The notes under the pieces were generated by a model. The model was not told the origin of the DNA and did not search any database. It worked only from the letters and a program-made list of their open reading frames with translations. DNA of 64,000 nucleotides from Flavobacterium xueshanense. GTDB lineage: Bacteria > Bacteroidota > Bacteroidia > Flavobacteriales > Flavobacteriaceae. This document shows, piece after piece, positions 25,716-34,863 of this stretch. A program made the position numbers and the translations under genes. Numbering within the stretch: the stretch's first letter is position 1; each line of letters begins with the position of its first letter. Location of the stretch: contig NZ_FONQ01000001.1 in the NCBI RefSeq assembly GCF_900112975.1, positions 248,001-312,000 of the forward strand, written 5' to 3'.

Positions 25716-27875
25716 ATGAGAATTAATACTTTCTTGATAATAACAATAGCTTTTTTATTATTTGCACCAATGGCTACTCATTCCGCCATTCCTTTTTGCA
25801 ACCTAAATAAAAACAGCATTGTCACTCCAAAAGAAACATTAAAATCATCTGTTACAGCTAATGCTCCAAGAATCACCGCCACAGGCAATCAAAATTACTG
25901 CCCACAAACTTCACTAAAAATAGTGACAGACGTAAACATAACTGGCGCAAATGCCACTGACACCGAAACTGAAGCAATTTACATTCAAATTTCTTCAGGT
26001 TATGTTAATGGGCAGGACGAACTTAGATTAAACAATCTTGCACTCCATCCCACTATTGCCTCAGAATGGACTCCTCTTGAAGGAAAACTAAAATTATCCA
26101 ATATAATTCCAGGAACACAAGTACTATATACTGACTTTGTAAAAGCTATAAAAGATGTTGCTTTCAGTAATTCCGCTGCTACTCCATCTGGCATCAGAAA
26201 CTTTTCAATCACTCTTGGACAAGCTAATTACTTACCCAGAAACGGTCATTATTACCAATATATTTCAAACATAGGCATTAATTGGAATGCGGCAAAAGCA
26301 GCAGCTGAAACGAGCGAGTATTTTGGACTTCAAGGATATTTAGCAACAATCACCGCCTCTGATGAAGCACAATTAGCAGGAAAACAAGCTCCTGGTGCGG
26401 GATGGATTGGTGGTAGCGATACAGAAACAGAAGGTGTTTGGAAATGGGTAACAGGACCCGCTGTTGACAGAGTGACGTTTTGGAATGGAGCCATCAATGG
26501 ATCAAGCCCTACTTTTTCTTTTTGGAATATTGGAGAACCAAACAATAGCAACGGTGTAGAGCACTATGCGCACATTACTGCACCAGGTGCTGGAACACCG
26601 GGATCGTGGAATGATTTACAATTGAATGGCGATGCAAACGGAAATTATCAACCCAAAGGATATATTGTGGAATACGGCGGTATGCCTGATGACCCAATTC
26701 TTGAAATTTCAGCTAGTACCACAATAACAATTCCTCAAATTACATCAACAACACCTGCGTCAAGATGTGATTCAGGTACTGTTACACTTCAAGCAACTAC
26801 CTCTGCTGGAACCGTAAATTGGTATGATGCGGCAAGTGGCGGAACTTTATTAGCAACTGGAAATACTTACACATCCTCCTTTTTAAACACAACAACAACT
26901 TATTATGTTGATGCCGGCTGTCTTACAAACAGAACTGCAGTTATAGCCACCATTAATAAAATTCCTACCATAACATCAACCAATACGACAGTTTCAAGAT
27001 GTGGAGCAGGTGCTGTAACACTTCAAGCGACCACTGATATTGGAAATATAAACTGGTATTCAAGTTTAACCGGAGACGCAATTTTAGGAACCGGAACAAG
27101 TTTAAATGTTCCAAATAGCACTCAAAACACAACCTATTACGCAGAAGCTATAAATAACGGATGTACTAATGGGAATCGGATTGCTGTTGACATTATAATT
27201 TACGATCCTCCGGTAGTTACTGACCAAGAATTAATACTTTGTAATTCCGGCAGCTTAACTCTTGATGCAGCAATCCCTAACATGACTTATTCATGGTCCA
27301 CCGGTGAAACCACAAAGACAATTCAGGTTACAACTCCTAATACTTATAGCGTAAAAATAACAAATAGCGCCAGCTGTAGCAGTACCAAAAAAATCACTGT
27401 AGCTGAACATGATACGCCAGAGATCGATAGAATCGACGTCAACGAAACAACGGTTATAATTTATTTAAAAAACACAAAAGACTATTTTGAATATTCTGTT
27501 GACGGGACTACTTATCAAAGTTCAAATGTATTTTTTAATGTAACGAGCGGTTTGCAAACCGCGTATGCAAGAGAAATAAATTCGTGCGGAATTGATAGTG
27601 CAGCATTTACAATATTGACAGCGCCAAAGTTTTTTACGCCAAACAACGATTCTTACAATGACGTATGGGAAATAAAAGGGCTGATAAATTATCCTGAGGC
27701 AGAAGTAACCATCTTTAACCGGTATGGTAACTTAATCATGAAATTAAACGCAGCTAAACCCTCTTGGGACGGAACTTTTAATAAGAAACTGTTACCCGCT
27801 TCGGATTATTGGTATGTATTAAAAATTGATGCGGGAAGTCCTGAAAAAAGGGGTCATTTTTCCCTCAAAAGATAA
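25716..27875 (+). CDS. Lectin-like T9SS cargo protein with type B sorting domain
   Basis: A 719-residue exported protein. An N-terminal signal (about residues 1-24) is followed by an unassigned segment, then a C-type-lectin-like domain (about 174-318, with WNAAKAAAETSEYFGLQGYL, GWIGGSDTETEGVWKW and FWNIGEPNN). Two Ig-like repeats follow (about 345-510; RCDSGTVTLQATT and RCGAGAVTLQATT each with NWY). The end (about 637-719, APKFFTPNNDSYNDVWEI to FSLKR) is the gliding-motility-associated type B C-terminal domain that directs T9SS export. It is probably a surface adhesin; ligand unknown. The gene is monocistronic. Confidence 0.88.
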   Translation: MRINTFLIITIAFLLFAPMATHSAIPFCNLNKNSIVTPKETLKSSVTANAPRITATGNQNYCPQTSLKIVTDVNITGANATDTETEAIYIQISSGYVNGQDELRLNNLALHPTIASEWTPLEGKLKLSNIIPGTQVLYTDFVKAIKDVAFSNSAATPSGIRNFSITLGQANYLPRNGHYYQYISNIGINWNAAKAAAETSEYFGLQGYLATITASDEAQLAGKQAPGAGWIGGSDTETEGVWKWVTGPAVDRVTFWNGAINGSSPTFSFWNIGEPNNSNGVEHYAHITAPGAGTPGSWNDLQLNGDANGNYQPKGYIVEYGGMPDDPILEISASTTITIPQITSTTPASRCDSGTVTLQATTSAGTVNWYDAASGGTLLATGNTYTSSFLNTTTTYYVDAGCLTNRTAVIATINKIPTITSTNTTVSRCGAGAVTLQATTDIGNINWYSSLTGDAILGTGTSLNVPNSTQNTTYYAEAINNGCTNGNRIAVDIIIYDPPVVTDQELILCNSGSLTLDAAIPNMTYSWSTGETTKTIQVTTPNTYSVKITNSASCSSTKKITVAEHDTPEIDRIDVNETTVIIYLKNTKDYFEYSVDGTTYQSSNVFFNVTSGLQTAYAREINSCGIDSAAFTILTAPKFFTPNNDSYNDVWEIKGLINYPEAEVTIFNRYGNLIMKLNAAKPSWDGTFNKKLLPASDYWYVLKIDAGSPEKRGHFSLKR

Positions 27876-27893
27876 TTTATAAAACTTCAAATT

Positions 27894-29030
27894 CTAAAAC
27901 TTAATCTTCTTTTGAATTTCATCTAAAATATAAAGATAATCTTCTTGATTTTTTACAAAATCCCTATCAGAAACATCAATAATCAGAACATTTAAATCGG
28001 TTTGTGATTTAATATAATCCAAATAACCGCTATTGATTTTGTCCAAATATTCGGCTGGAATTTTTTGTTCGTAGCTTCTGCCGCGTTTCTTAATATTTTG
28101 CAGCAACCTTTCTGAATTTTGGTACAAATAAATATACAAATCCGGTTTTGGCATTTCTCTGTAAATAATATCAAACAGGTTGCGGTACAAACGATACTCG
28201 TCTTCGGCCAAAGTTATTTTGGCAAAAATCAAAGACTTAAAAATATGGTAATCGGCAACCAGAAAGTCTTTGAACAAATCAAATTGCGCCAAATCATCTG
28301 ATAATTGCTGGTATCGGTCAGCCAAAAATGACATTTCCAGTGGAAACGCATATCGATTTTGATCTTTGTAAAATTTGGGTAAAAATGGATTATCGGCAAA
28401 ACGTTCCAATACTGTTTTCGCATTAAAATCCTCGGAAATTTTTGTAGCCAAAGTTGTTTTTCCCGCGCCAATATTCCCTTCAAAAGCAACATAATTAAAT
28501 TGCTCCAACGGAATACTCTGCAATGGATTTACCAAATTCTGAACAATCGTACAAACACTTTCATCCGGCGACAATACCAATAATTCCGAAATATTTTTTT
28601 GAAGAATGGGATGTTTCCAATCTAAATTCAAATCCTGAATTGGTAGCAAAACAAAATTCCTATTTTGCATTAGAGGATGCGGAATTTGGAGTTTTTCGGT
28701 AGCAATAATTTCTGAATCGAAAGCAATTAAATCAATGTCAATCGTGCGCGATTGGTATTCTTGAGTTTTATTTCGCAAGCGACCCAAACGCTTTTCGATT
28801 TTTAAAACTTGAGCCAGAATTTTATGTGCTGACGTAAATGTGTGTAAAACCAGCGCACAATTATAAAAAGCATCACTTTCAAAACCCCAAGCCGGAGACT
28901 CATATAATCTGGAAACTTTGATTACAGTGCCAATTTCTTGATGTATCAATTTTAAACAACGCTCGATGTTTTCCAAACGATTGCCTTGATTGCTTCCTAT
29001 CGATAAAATGACCTGATGTTGTGATTTCAT
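27894..29030 (-). CDS. Fusion of HPPK (FolK) and deoxynucleoside kinase
   Basis: A 378-residue two-domain protein. Residues 1-155 are 6-hydroxymethyl-7,8-dihydropterin pyrophosphokinase: ILSIGSNQGNRLENI, YESPAWGF, RTIDIDLIAFD with the Mg-binding Asp pair, and IPHPLMQNRNFVLLPI. Residues 180-378 are a deoxynucleoside kinase: Walker A FEGNIGAGKTT (183-193), ERFADNPFLPKFY, ADRYQQ, and the LID KRGRSYEQK. The first domain serves folate synthesis and the second phosphorylates deoxynucleosides. ATG at 29030 is chosen over a TTG at 29042. I know this fusion from Bacteroidota. Both active sites look intact. Confidence 0.88.
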   Translation of the reverse strand: MKSQHQVILSIGSNQGNRLENIERCLKLIHQEIGTVIKVSRLYESPAWGFESDAFYNCALVLHTFTSAHKILAQVLKIEKRLGRLRNKTQEYQSRTIDIDLIAFDSEIIATEKLQIPHPLMQNRNFVLLPIQDLNLDWKHPILQKNISELLVLSPDESVCTIVQNLVNPLQSIPLEQFNYVAFEGNIGAGKTTLATKISEDFNAKTVLERFADNPFLPKFYKDQNRYAFPLEMSFLADRYQQLSDDLAQFDLFKDFLVADYHIFKSLIFAKITLAEDEYRLYRNLFDIIYREMPKPDLYIYLYQNSERLLQNIKKRGRSYEQKIPAEYLDKINSGYLDYIKSQTDLNVLIIDVSDRDFVKNQEDYLYILDEIQKKIKF

Positions 29031-29071
29031 AATTGATTGCAAATTAACTAAAAGAATTTTAGAATTAGCAA

Positions 29072-29079
29072 TATATTTG
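29072..29079 (+). promoter_or_regulatory. Predicted -7 promoter box for sppA
   Basis: TATATTTG matches TAnnTTTG, 89 nt before the sppA ATG in the divergent spacer. Confidence 0.4.
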
Positions 29080-29168
29080 CATCCTGTGTTGATAATTAAA
29101 CTTGGAAATTCTAACCAATTGTTTGTAACATTTCTACGTTTTTTGCGACATATTAAAAAAATATAATT

Positions 29169-30929
29169 ATGAAATTTTTAGGGAATGTATTAGCGACACT
29201 TGTAGGTATTTTTGTTTTTTTCATGTTATTCTTTTTTGGAGTCATCCTTATAGGGGCTATATTTGGCGGCGAATCTGAAGGTGTAACGGTAAAAAGCAAT
29301 TCGGTTATCGAATTGGACTTGGAAGACATAAGAAATGATTATGCCGGAAAATATAAAGATCCGTGGATGACTATCTTTTCAGAAAACAAAAAAGTAGGTC
29401 TGTCAGACATTATTAATGCCATTGAAGAAGCCAAAACGGACAATGACATCAAAGGTATTTCAATATTAAACAATGCTTCGTCATTAGGTATGGCGCAAAG
29501 CAAAGCCTTAAGAGATGCGTTGGAAAGCTTTAAAAAATCAGGAAAATTCGTTATGGCTTATGCCAATTCGTATTCTCAGAAAGAATATTATCTAAATTCT
29601 GTTGCCAGTCCAATTTATATAAATCCTGTTGGAGAAATGGATTTCAAGGGATTATCATCTGAAATTATGTTCTTTAAGGATTTTCAGGAAAAATCAGGAT
29701 TGAAAATGGAAGTAATCCGTCACGGAAAATACAAAAGTGCCGTTGAGCCCTTTTTAGAAAATAAAATGAGCGATGCCAACAGAGAACAAACGACCGCCTT
29801 ATTAAATTCAGTTTGGAGTTCCATTACCGCTGACATTTCCAAAAGCAGAAACATATCGGTAGCTCAATTGAATCAAATTGCAAACGGACTTCTTGCTCGA
29901 ACTCCAGAAATGGCAAAATCTCAAAAATTAGTTGACATCATTGCTTATGAAGATGTGTATCATAACGCGATAAAAAAAGCGCTTAAAGTAAGTAATGACG
30001 AAGATTACAATAAAGTAGCTGTTGTAGATTATGCTCAAAAAGTAGCTACTACATCGCAATCTTTCGACAGTAAAGACGAAATTGCCATTATTTATGCCCA
30101 AGGAGAAATTCTGGGAGGCGAAGGTGATGTAAACGTTATTGGAGAAGGTTCTATGCGACGCTCGTTGCAAGAAGCCAGAAAAAACAAAAATGTAAAAGCG
30201 ATTGTACTTCGCATTGACAGTCCGGGTGGAAGCGCGTTAACCTCCGATTTGATTTGGAGAGAAATTGAATTGACTAAAAAAGTAAAACCCGTAGTAGTTT
30301 CTATGGGGAATTATGCGGCTTCGGGCGGATACTACATCGCTTGTAATGCCAACACTATTTTTGCCGAAGAAAATACAATTACCGGTTCTATTGGTGTTTT
30401 TGGAATATTGCCAAACTTTACACCATTGGCTACTAAAATAGGAATCTACACGGAACAAGTTAAAACGCATGAAAATTCCGCTAATTACAGTCCATTTGTG
30501 CCAATCGATGAGAAATTCAAAGCCGTTACATTAGAAGGTGTGGAGCACATTTACAAAACTTTTGTGACACATGTAGCTCAAGGTCGAAAAATGACATTTG
30601 CACAAGTGGATGCTATTGCGCAAGGCAGAGTTTGGACTGGTTCTGAAGCTTTGAAAATTGGACTTGTAGATAAAATTGGAGGTTTAGATGATGCTGTTGC
30701 AAAAGCCGCTTCTTTGGCAAAAGTAAAAAGCTACAGCACCCAAAATTATCCAGAATATGAGAAGAATTTTGATGATCTTTTAGCTAATCTTCCTTTTGCA
30801 AAATCGAAAGCTGATTTCATAAAAGAAGAAATTGGGGAAGAAAATTACCGTATTATGCAGGAAATAAAAAAACTGCAAGCACGAAAAGGAATTCAAGCCA
30901 TCATTCCGTTTGAAATCAATATCAATTAA
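29169..30929 (+). CDS. sppA: Signal peptide peptidase SppA, long (67K) type
   Basis: A 586-residue membrane-bound protease with an N-terminal membrane helix (about residues 6-32). It is the long, duplicated form of E. coli. The catalytic lysine is K189 in the first half (HGKYKSAVEPF) and the nucleophile is S385 in the second half (NYAASGGYY), so the Ser-Lys dyad is intact. RIDSPGGSA near residue 353 is the conserved substrate-binding loop. It degrades cleaved signal peptides at the cytoplasmic membrane. A clear terminator follows. Confidence 0.93.
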   Translation: MKFLGNVLATLVGIFVFFMLFFFGVILIGAIFGGESEGVTVKSNSVIELDLEDIRNDYAGKYKDPWMTIFSENKKVGLSDIINAIEEAKTDNDIKGISILNNASSLGMAQSKALRDALESFKKSGKFVMAYANSYSQKEYYLNSVASPIYINPVGEMDFKGLSSEIMFFKDFQEKSGLKMEVIRHGKYKSAVEPFLENKMSDANREQTTALLNSVWSSITADISKSRNISVAQLNQIANGLLARTPEMAKSQKLVDIIAYEDVYHNAIKKALKVSNDEDYNKVAVVDYAQKVATTSQSFDSKDEIAIIYAQGEILGGEGDVNVIGEGSMRRSLQEARKNKNVKAIVLRIDSPGGSALTSDLIWREIELTKKVKPVVVSMGNYAASGGYYIACNANTIFAEENTITGSIGVFGILPNFTPLATKIGIYTEQVKTHENSANYSPFVPIDEKFKAVTLEGVEHIYKTFVTHVAQGRKMTFAQVDAIAQGRVWTGSEALKIGLVDKIGGLDDAVAKAASLAKVKSYSTQNYPEYEKNFDDLLANLPFAKSKADFIKEEIGEENYRIMQEIKKLQARKGIQAIIPFEININ

Positions 30930-30949
30930 TTTTTTAAAAATATCCGATG

Positions 30950-30989
30950 AAAATCCGTTCAGATAATAATTTGAACGGATTTTTTTTAA
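30950..30989 (+). terminator. Terminator of sppA
   Basis: ATCCGTTCA pairs with TTGAACGGAT around an 8-nt loop, followed by eight T. Confidence 0.8.
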
Positions 30990-31123
30990 ATCAAAAATGC
31001 ATACTATAATGAAGCGTGCTGCTATTTGTGAAATGAATGTAGACTACTTAATTATAATCCCCTATTTTTGTGGATAGAAGGAATCATTTTTGCCTAAATT
31101 ATAAATCTAAAGACGATCAAATT

Positions 31124-33727
31124 ATGCTAAAAACAATTTTAAAAATTATTGGAGTCCTGATTATCCTATTCTTAGTTGCTTTATTTGCTATTCCTTACTT
31201 TTTTGAGGATCAGATAAAAGCTAAAATTGCCGAAGCTATCAATGAAAAAGTGGATGCAAAAGTTACTTTTTCGGATGTTGATTTAAGTTTAATCAAAAGT
31301 TTTCCCAGTGCGAATGTTTCTTTAGATCAATTAGTAATTATAAATAAAGCACCTTTTGAAGGCGATACTCTGATATCATTAGGTGAAGTAGATCTGAAAA
31401 TGTCCATCAAAGAATTATTCAAAGGTAAAGAGGAAGCCATCAATATTGATGGAATTACTTCAAAAAATGGATTAATCAATATCATTTTCAATAAAAACGG
31501 AATCGGGAATTACGACATCGCAATAAAAAATAAAGAAAATGAAAAGGGCGGCAAAAGCGAACCTTTATCATTGAAGATAAAGAATTATAAAATTGAGAAT
31601 TACAAGTTTCGCTACTTTGACGAAAAATCTAAAATCAAAATGGTTATTGACAGCATTAATCATGAAGGCGTAGGAGATTTTGCAGCACAAAAACTGGATT
31701 TAGTTACCAAGTCAACTGCCAAAATTACGTTGGACATCAACAAAGTCAATTACATGAAAGATATTGCCTTGACGCTGGACGCAGTTCTAGGAATTGATTT
31801 AGAAAAAAGTAAATACACCTTCAAAGAAAACAAGGCATTAATCAATCAATTACCGTTGGAATTTGATGGATTTATTCAAATGGTGGAGGCTGGTCAACAG
31901 TATGATTTGAAATTTAAAACGCCTACCTCTTCTTTCAAAAACTTCTTAGGAATTATTCCTGCAGTGTATGCCGCGAGTTTAGACAACGTTAAAACAACCG
32001 GGGATTTTACTGTAATGGGTTTTGCAAAAGGCTTCTATACTGATACAACGGTGCCAAAATTTAATGTTGAAATTACATCCAATAACGCTTCCTTTAAGTA
32101 TCCTAACTTACCGAAAACAGTTCAAAATATCATTATTGACACTAAAATCATCAACGAAACAGGAATTCTAAATGACACGTATGTCAATTTGGACAAGCTC
32201 TCTTTCAAAATTGACCAAGATGTTTTCAATGCTAAAGCCAACATCCGCAACATAACAAAAAATGCAATTGTTGATGCCGTTTTAAAAGGAACTATCAATT
32301 TAGCCAATCTTTCTAAGGCCTATCCTATAAAGTTATACAAACCATTGACGGGGATTTTAAATGCTGATGTCACTACTAAATTTGATATGGAATCGGTGGA
32401 AAAAAGTCAATATCAAAATATCAACAATGCAGGAACGATAAGTTTGTCTGGTTTCAACTACGTGGACGAAAACGGCAAAACAATGAATATCAGCAATGCG
32501 CTGGTTCAATTTAATCCTAGTCAGGTCAATTTGAAAGAGTTGAATGCAACCACAGGAAAAAGTGACATTAGTGTAACGGGAGTTTTAGAGAATTTTTACG
32601 GTTTTATATTTAGAAACCAAGAATTGAAAGGAAACTTCAATATGAATTCTAAACAATTAGCCGTTGATGATTTTATGACAACTGGTGAAACTACTAAAGT
32701 TGGGACTAAAAAAGCAGACGCAATGAAGATTCCTGCTTTTTTAAATTGTACGCTTACCGCAAAAGCAACTACAGTTCTATATGATAATCTGACTCTTAAA
32801 GATGTTTCGGGAAAACTCATCGTGAAAGACGAAAAAGTGACTTTAGAAAATGTAAAAACATCGATTTTTGGAGGAACAATTGGCGTAAATGGTGCTGTTT
32901 CCACAAAAGGAAAAACGCCGGTATTCAATATGGATTTGAAACTAAATCAAGTCGATATTGCACAATCGTTCACCCAATTAAATATGCTAAAAAAAATTGC
33001 ACCAATCGCCGGAATAATCAATGGAAAATTAAATTCAAGTATCAAATTGAATGGAAATCTGGATGCAACAGAATTAACTCCTGACCTAGAAACGCTAACC
33101 GGAGATTTATTAGGACAACTGCTTTCAACGACAGTCAATTCGACCAATTCGACTTTACTGACCGCTCTAGGTTCTAATTTGAAATTTATTGATGTGAGTA
33201 AAATTAATTTGAATGATTTGAAAGCGGCAATCACGTTCAAAGATGGAAAAGTAAATGTAAAACCATTTGATATTAAATACAAAGACATCAAAGCAACTGT
33301 TGGAGGAATGCATGGTTTTGACCAAAGCATGAATTACAACCTAAAATTTGATGTTCCCGCTAAGTATTTGGGTTCAGAGATGAATGCTTTAATCGCAAAA
33401 TTATCTGCTGCCGATGCTGCAAAATTAGAAAGCTTTCCGATAAATGCTGTATTAGTGGGTAATTTTACGAATCCAAAAATCACAACCGACATCAATAGTG
33501 CGGTGACTAAATTGACTACTCAATTAGTAAACCAACAAAAAGACAGATTAGTAAAACAAGGAACTTCGGCTTTGACGGATTATATCAATAAAAATAAGAA
33601 ACCCAGTGACACCACGAATGCGGCTACTCCCGCAACAAAAGAAGAGGTAAGAGCTAAGGCTACAGAATTACTAAATGGATTGTTTAATAAGAAAAGTAAA
33701 GCGGTAGATACGATAAAAGTAAACTAA
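31124..33727 (+). CDS. AsmA-family inner-membrane protein
   Basis: An 867-residue protein with one N-terminal membrane helix (MLKTILKIIGVLIILFLVAL) and a very long periplasmic region with repeating beta-strand pattern. The N-terminal block (about 20-115, ADVDLSL-like FSDVDLSLIKSFPSANV) and the C-terminal block (about 610-760, LKLNQVDIAQSF and GIINGKLNSSIKLNG) are the hallmarks of AsmA proteins. These bridge-like proteins are implicated in phospholipid transport to the outer membrane. ATG 31124 is chosen; the 18 codons before it do not look coding. The C-terminus is a charged tail. Confidence 0.85.
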   Translation: MLKTILKIIGVLIILFLVALFAIPYFFEDQIKAKIAEAINEKVDAKVTFSDVDLSLIKSFPSANVSLDQLVIINKAPFEGDTLISLGEVDLKMSIKELFKGKEEAINIDGITSKNGLINIIFNKNGIGNYDIAIKNKENEKGGKSEPLSLKIKNYKIENYKFRYFDEKSKIKMVIDSINHEGVGDFAAQKLDLVTKSTAKITLDINKVNYMKDIALTLDAVLGIDLEKSKYTFKENKALINQLPLEFDGFIQMVEAGQQYDLKFKTPTSSFKNFLGIIPAVYAASLDNVKTTGDFTVMGFAKGFYTDTTVPKFNVEITSNNASFKYPNLPKTVQNIIIDTKIINETGILNDTYVNLDKLSFKIDQDVFNAKANIRNITKNAIVDAVLKGTINLANLSKAYPIKLYKPLTGILNADVTTKFDMESVEKSQYQNINNAGTISLSGFNYVDENGKTMNISNALVQFNPSQVNLKELNATTGKSDISVTGVLENFYGFIFRNQELKGNFNMNSKQLAVDDFMTTGETTKVGTKKADAMKIPAFLNCTLTAKATTVLYDNLTLKDVSGKLIVKDEKVTLENVKTSIFGGTIGVNGAVSTKGKTPVFNMDLKLNQVDIAQSFTQLNMLKKIAPIAGIINGKLNSSIKLNGNLDATELTPDLETLTGDLLGQLLSTTVNSTNSTLLTALGSNLKFIDVSKINLNDLKAAITFKDGKVNVKPFDIKYKDIKATVGGMHGFDQSMNYNLKFDVPAKYLGSEMNALIAKLSAADAAKLESFPINAVLVGNFTNPKITTDINSAVTKLTTQLVNQQKDRLVKQGTSALTDYINKNKKPSDTTNAATPATKEEVRAKATELLNGLFNKKSKAVDTIKVN

Positions 33728-33745
33728 AGCAACTTTACAAAAAAT

Positions 33746-33787
33746 AATAAAGAGGAATTTTACTTGAGTGAATTCCTCTTTTTTTTG
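33746..33787 (+). terminator. Terminator of the AsmA-like gene
   Basis: AAAGAGGAATT pairs with AATTCCTCTTT around an 11-nt loop, followed by a T-run. Confidence 0.75.
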
Positions 33788-33825
33788 GCCAGTAACATTT
33801 GTTTGTGGTTTGTAATTATGCCCGC

Positions 33826-33966
33826 ATGATGTTGTTGCGTAGCTGTACTTGCGCAAAGGATGGTAGCGGCATCCTTTTATGAAGCGCAGCGGAGTAAAAG
33901 ATACAGCGGACAGCCTGACCTTTTTTTTAAAATTTTTATTTTAAAAAAAAGGGTACGCCCAAAATT
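33826..33966 (-). repeat. Dispersed intergenic repeat, copy B (inverted)
   Basis: Read on the minus strand it begins TTTTGGGCGTACCC, has GGTCAGGCTGTCCGCTG, then GCTGCGCTTCATAAAAGGAT (exactly shared with copy C at 41947-41966) and ends near ATCCTTTGCGC. There is no ORF inside. It fills most of the gap between the AsmA-like and DUF2797 genes. Confidence 0.65.
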
Positions 33967-33973
33967 GTATTAC

Positions 33974-34768
33974 TTAAACCGCAATTGTAACCATATACCC
34001 TTCTGAACCACGGATATTAAAGACTGTTCCATCTTCAAAAAGCAAATATTGCCCTTTTACTCCGGTAAGTTTTCCTTGAAACTGAGGTGTTTTATCCAAG
34101 CTCAAACTGTTTACTTTAATTGGATACTGCAACACAGGATAATGCATTTCATATAAATCATTCTTTTGCGAATAGAAATATTCCTGAACTTGGGTCGGAA
34201 TAAGATTCTCGACCTTCAATCGTTCCGCGATTAAGTCAATTTGTTCGACATTATTCGTCAGCATTTTTCTCCAATTGGTTTTATCGGCATAATGATTTTT
34301 CAGCGCCACTTCCGTAATTCCTGCTAAGTATCGATTGGGAACTTCCACAATCGAAATCGCTTGGGTTGCACCCTGATCAATCCAGCGCGTTGGCATTTGT
34401 GTTGTTCTGGTCACTCCTACTTTGACTTCGCTCGACAAAGCTAAATAGACGATATGCGGTTGCAATTGTACTTTTTCTTCATAAGCCAAATCACGATCCT
34501 GAATCCCAAGATGAGCCGTACTCAACTCTGGTTTCATAATCCAATTACCTACAGCTGGACTAGAATAGAAGCAATCATAACAAAATCCCTGACGAAATAT
34601 CTTTTTCTTCTTGCCACAATTCAAACATTGGTACCCCACAAAATTGATTTCCAGTTCTTTATTCAACAACTGATTCACATTCAAAAAACTATTCTCAAAA
34701 ACCAAGTAATATTGAATTGGGTTTCCAAATTCGGTTTGCATTTTTGTAAGTACACCTTCGTAAGTCAT
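33974..34768 (-). CDS. DUF2797 domain protein
   Basis: A 264-residue cytoplasmic protein. A four-Cys zinc cluster lies at about residues 51-71 (CLNCGKKKKIFRQGFCYDC), followed by the conserved LYLALSSEVKVGVTR-like segment YLALSSEVKVGVTRTTQMPTR and WIDQGATQAISIVEVPNRY. These match DUF2797, a family of unknown function found in Bacteroidota and Actinobacteria whose core resembles GIY-YIG-type folds by pattern only. It is divergent from the GH3 gene and may be translated from a transcript starting in the 95-bp spacer. Confidence 0.82.
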   Translation of the reverse strand: MTYEGVLTKMQTEFGNPIQYYLVFENSFLNVNQLLNKELEINFVGYQCLNCGKKKKIFRQGFCYDCFYSSPAVGNWIMKPELSTAHLGIQDRDLAYEEKVQLQPHIVYLALSSEVKVGVTRTTQMPTRWIDQGATQAISIVEVPNRYLAGITEVALKNHYADKTNWRKMLTNNVEQIDLIAERLKVENLIPTQVQEYFYSQKNDLYEMHYPVLQYPIKVNSLSLDKTPQFQGKLTGVKGQYLLFEDGTVFNIRGSEGYMVTIAV

Positions 34769-34863
34769 TCTATTTAAAGTTTCAAGTTTAACACTTCAAG
34801 TTAAACAAAATTTGTTATTTTTGGTAAAGTTATAATTCGTAATTCATAATTCATAATTTAAAA

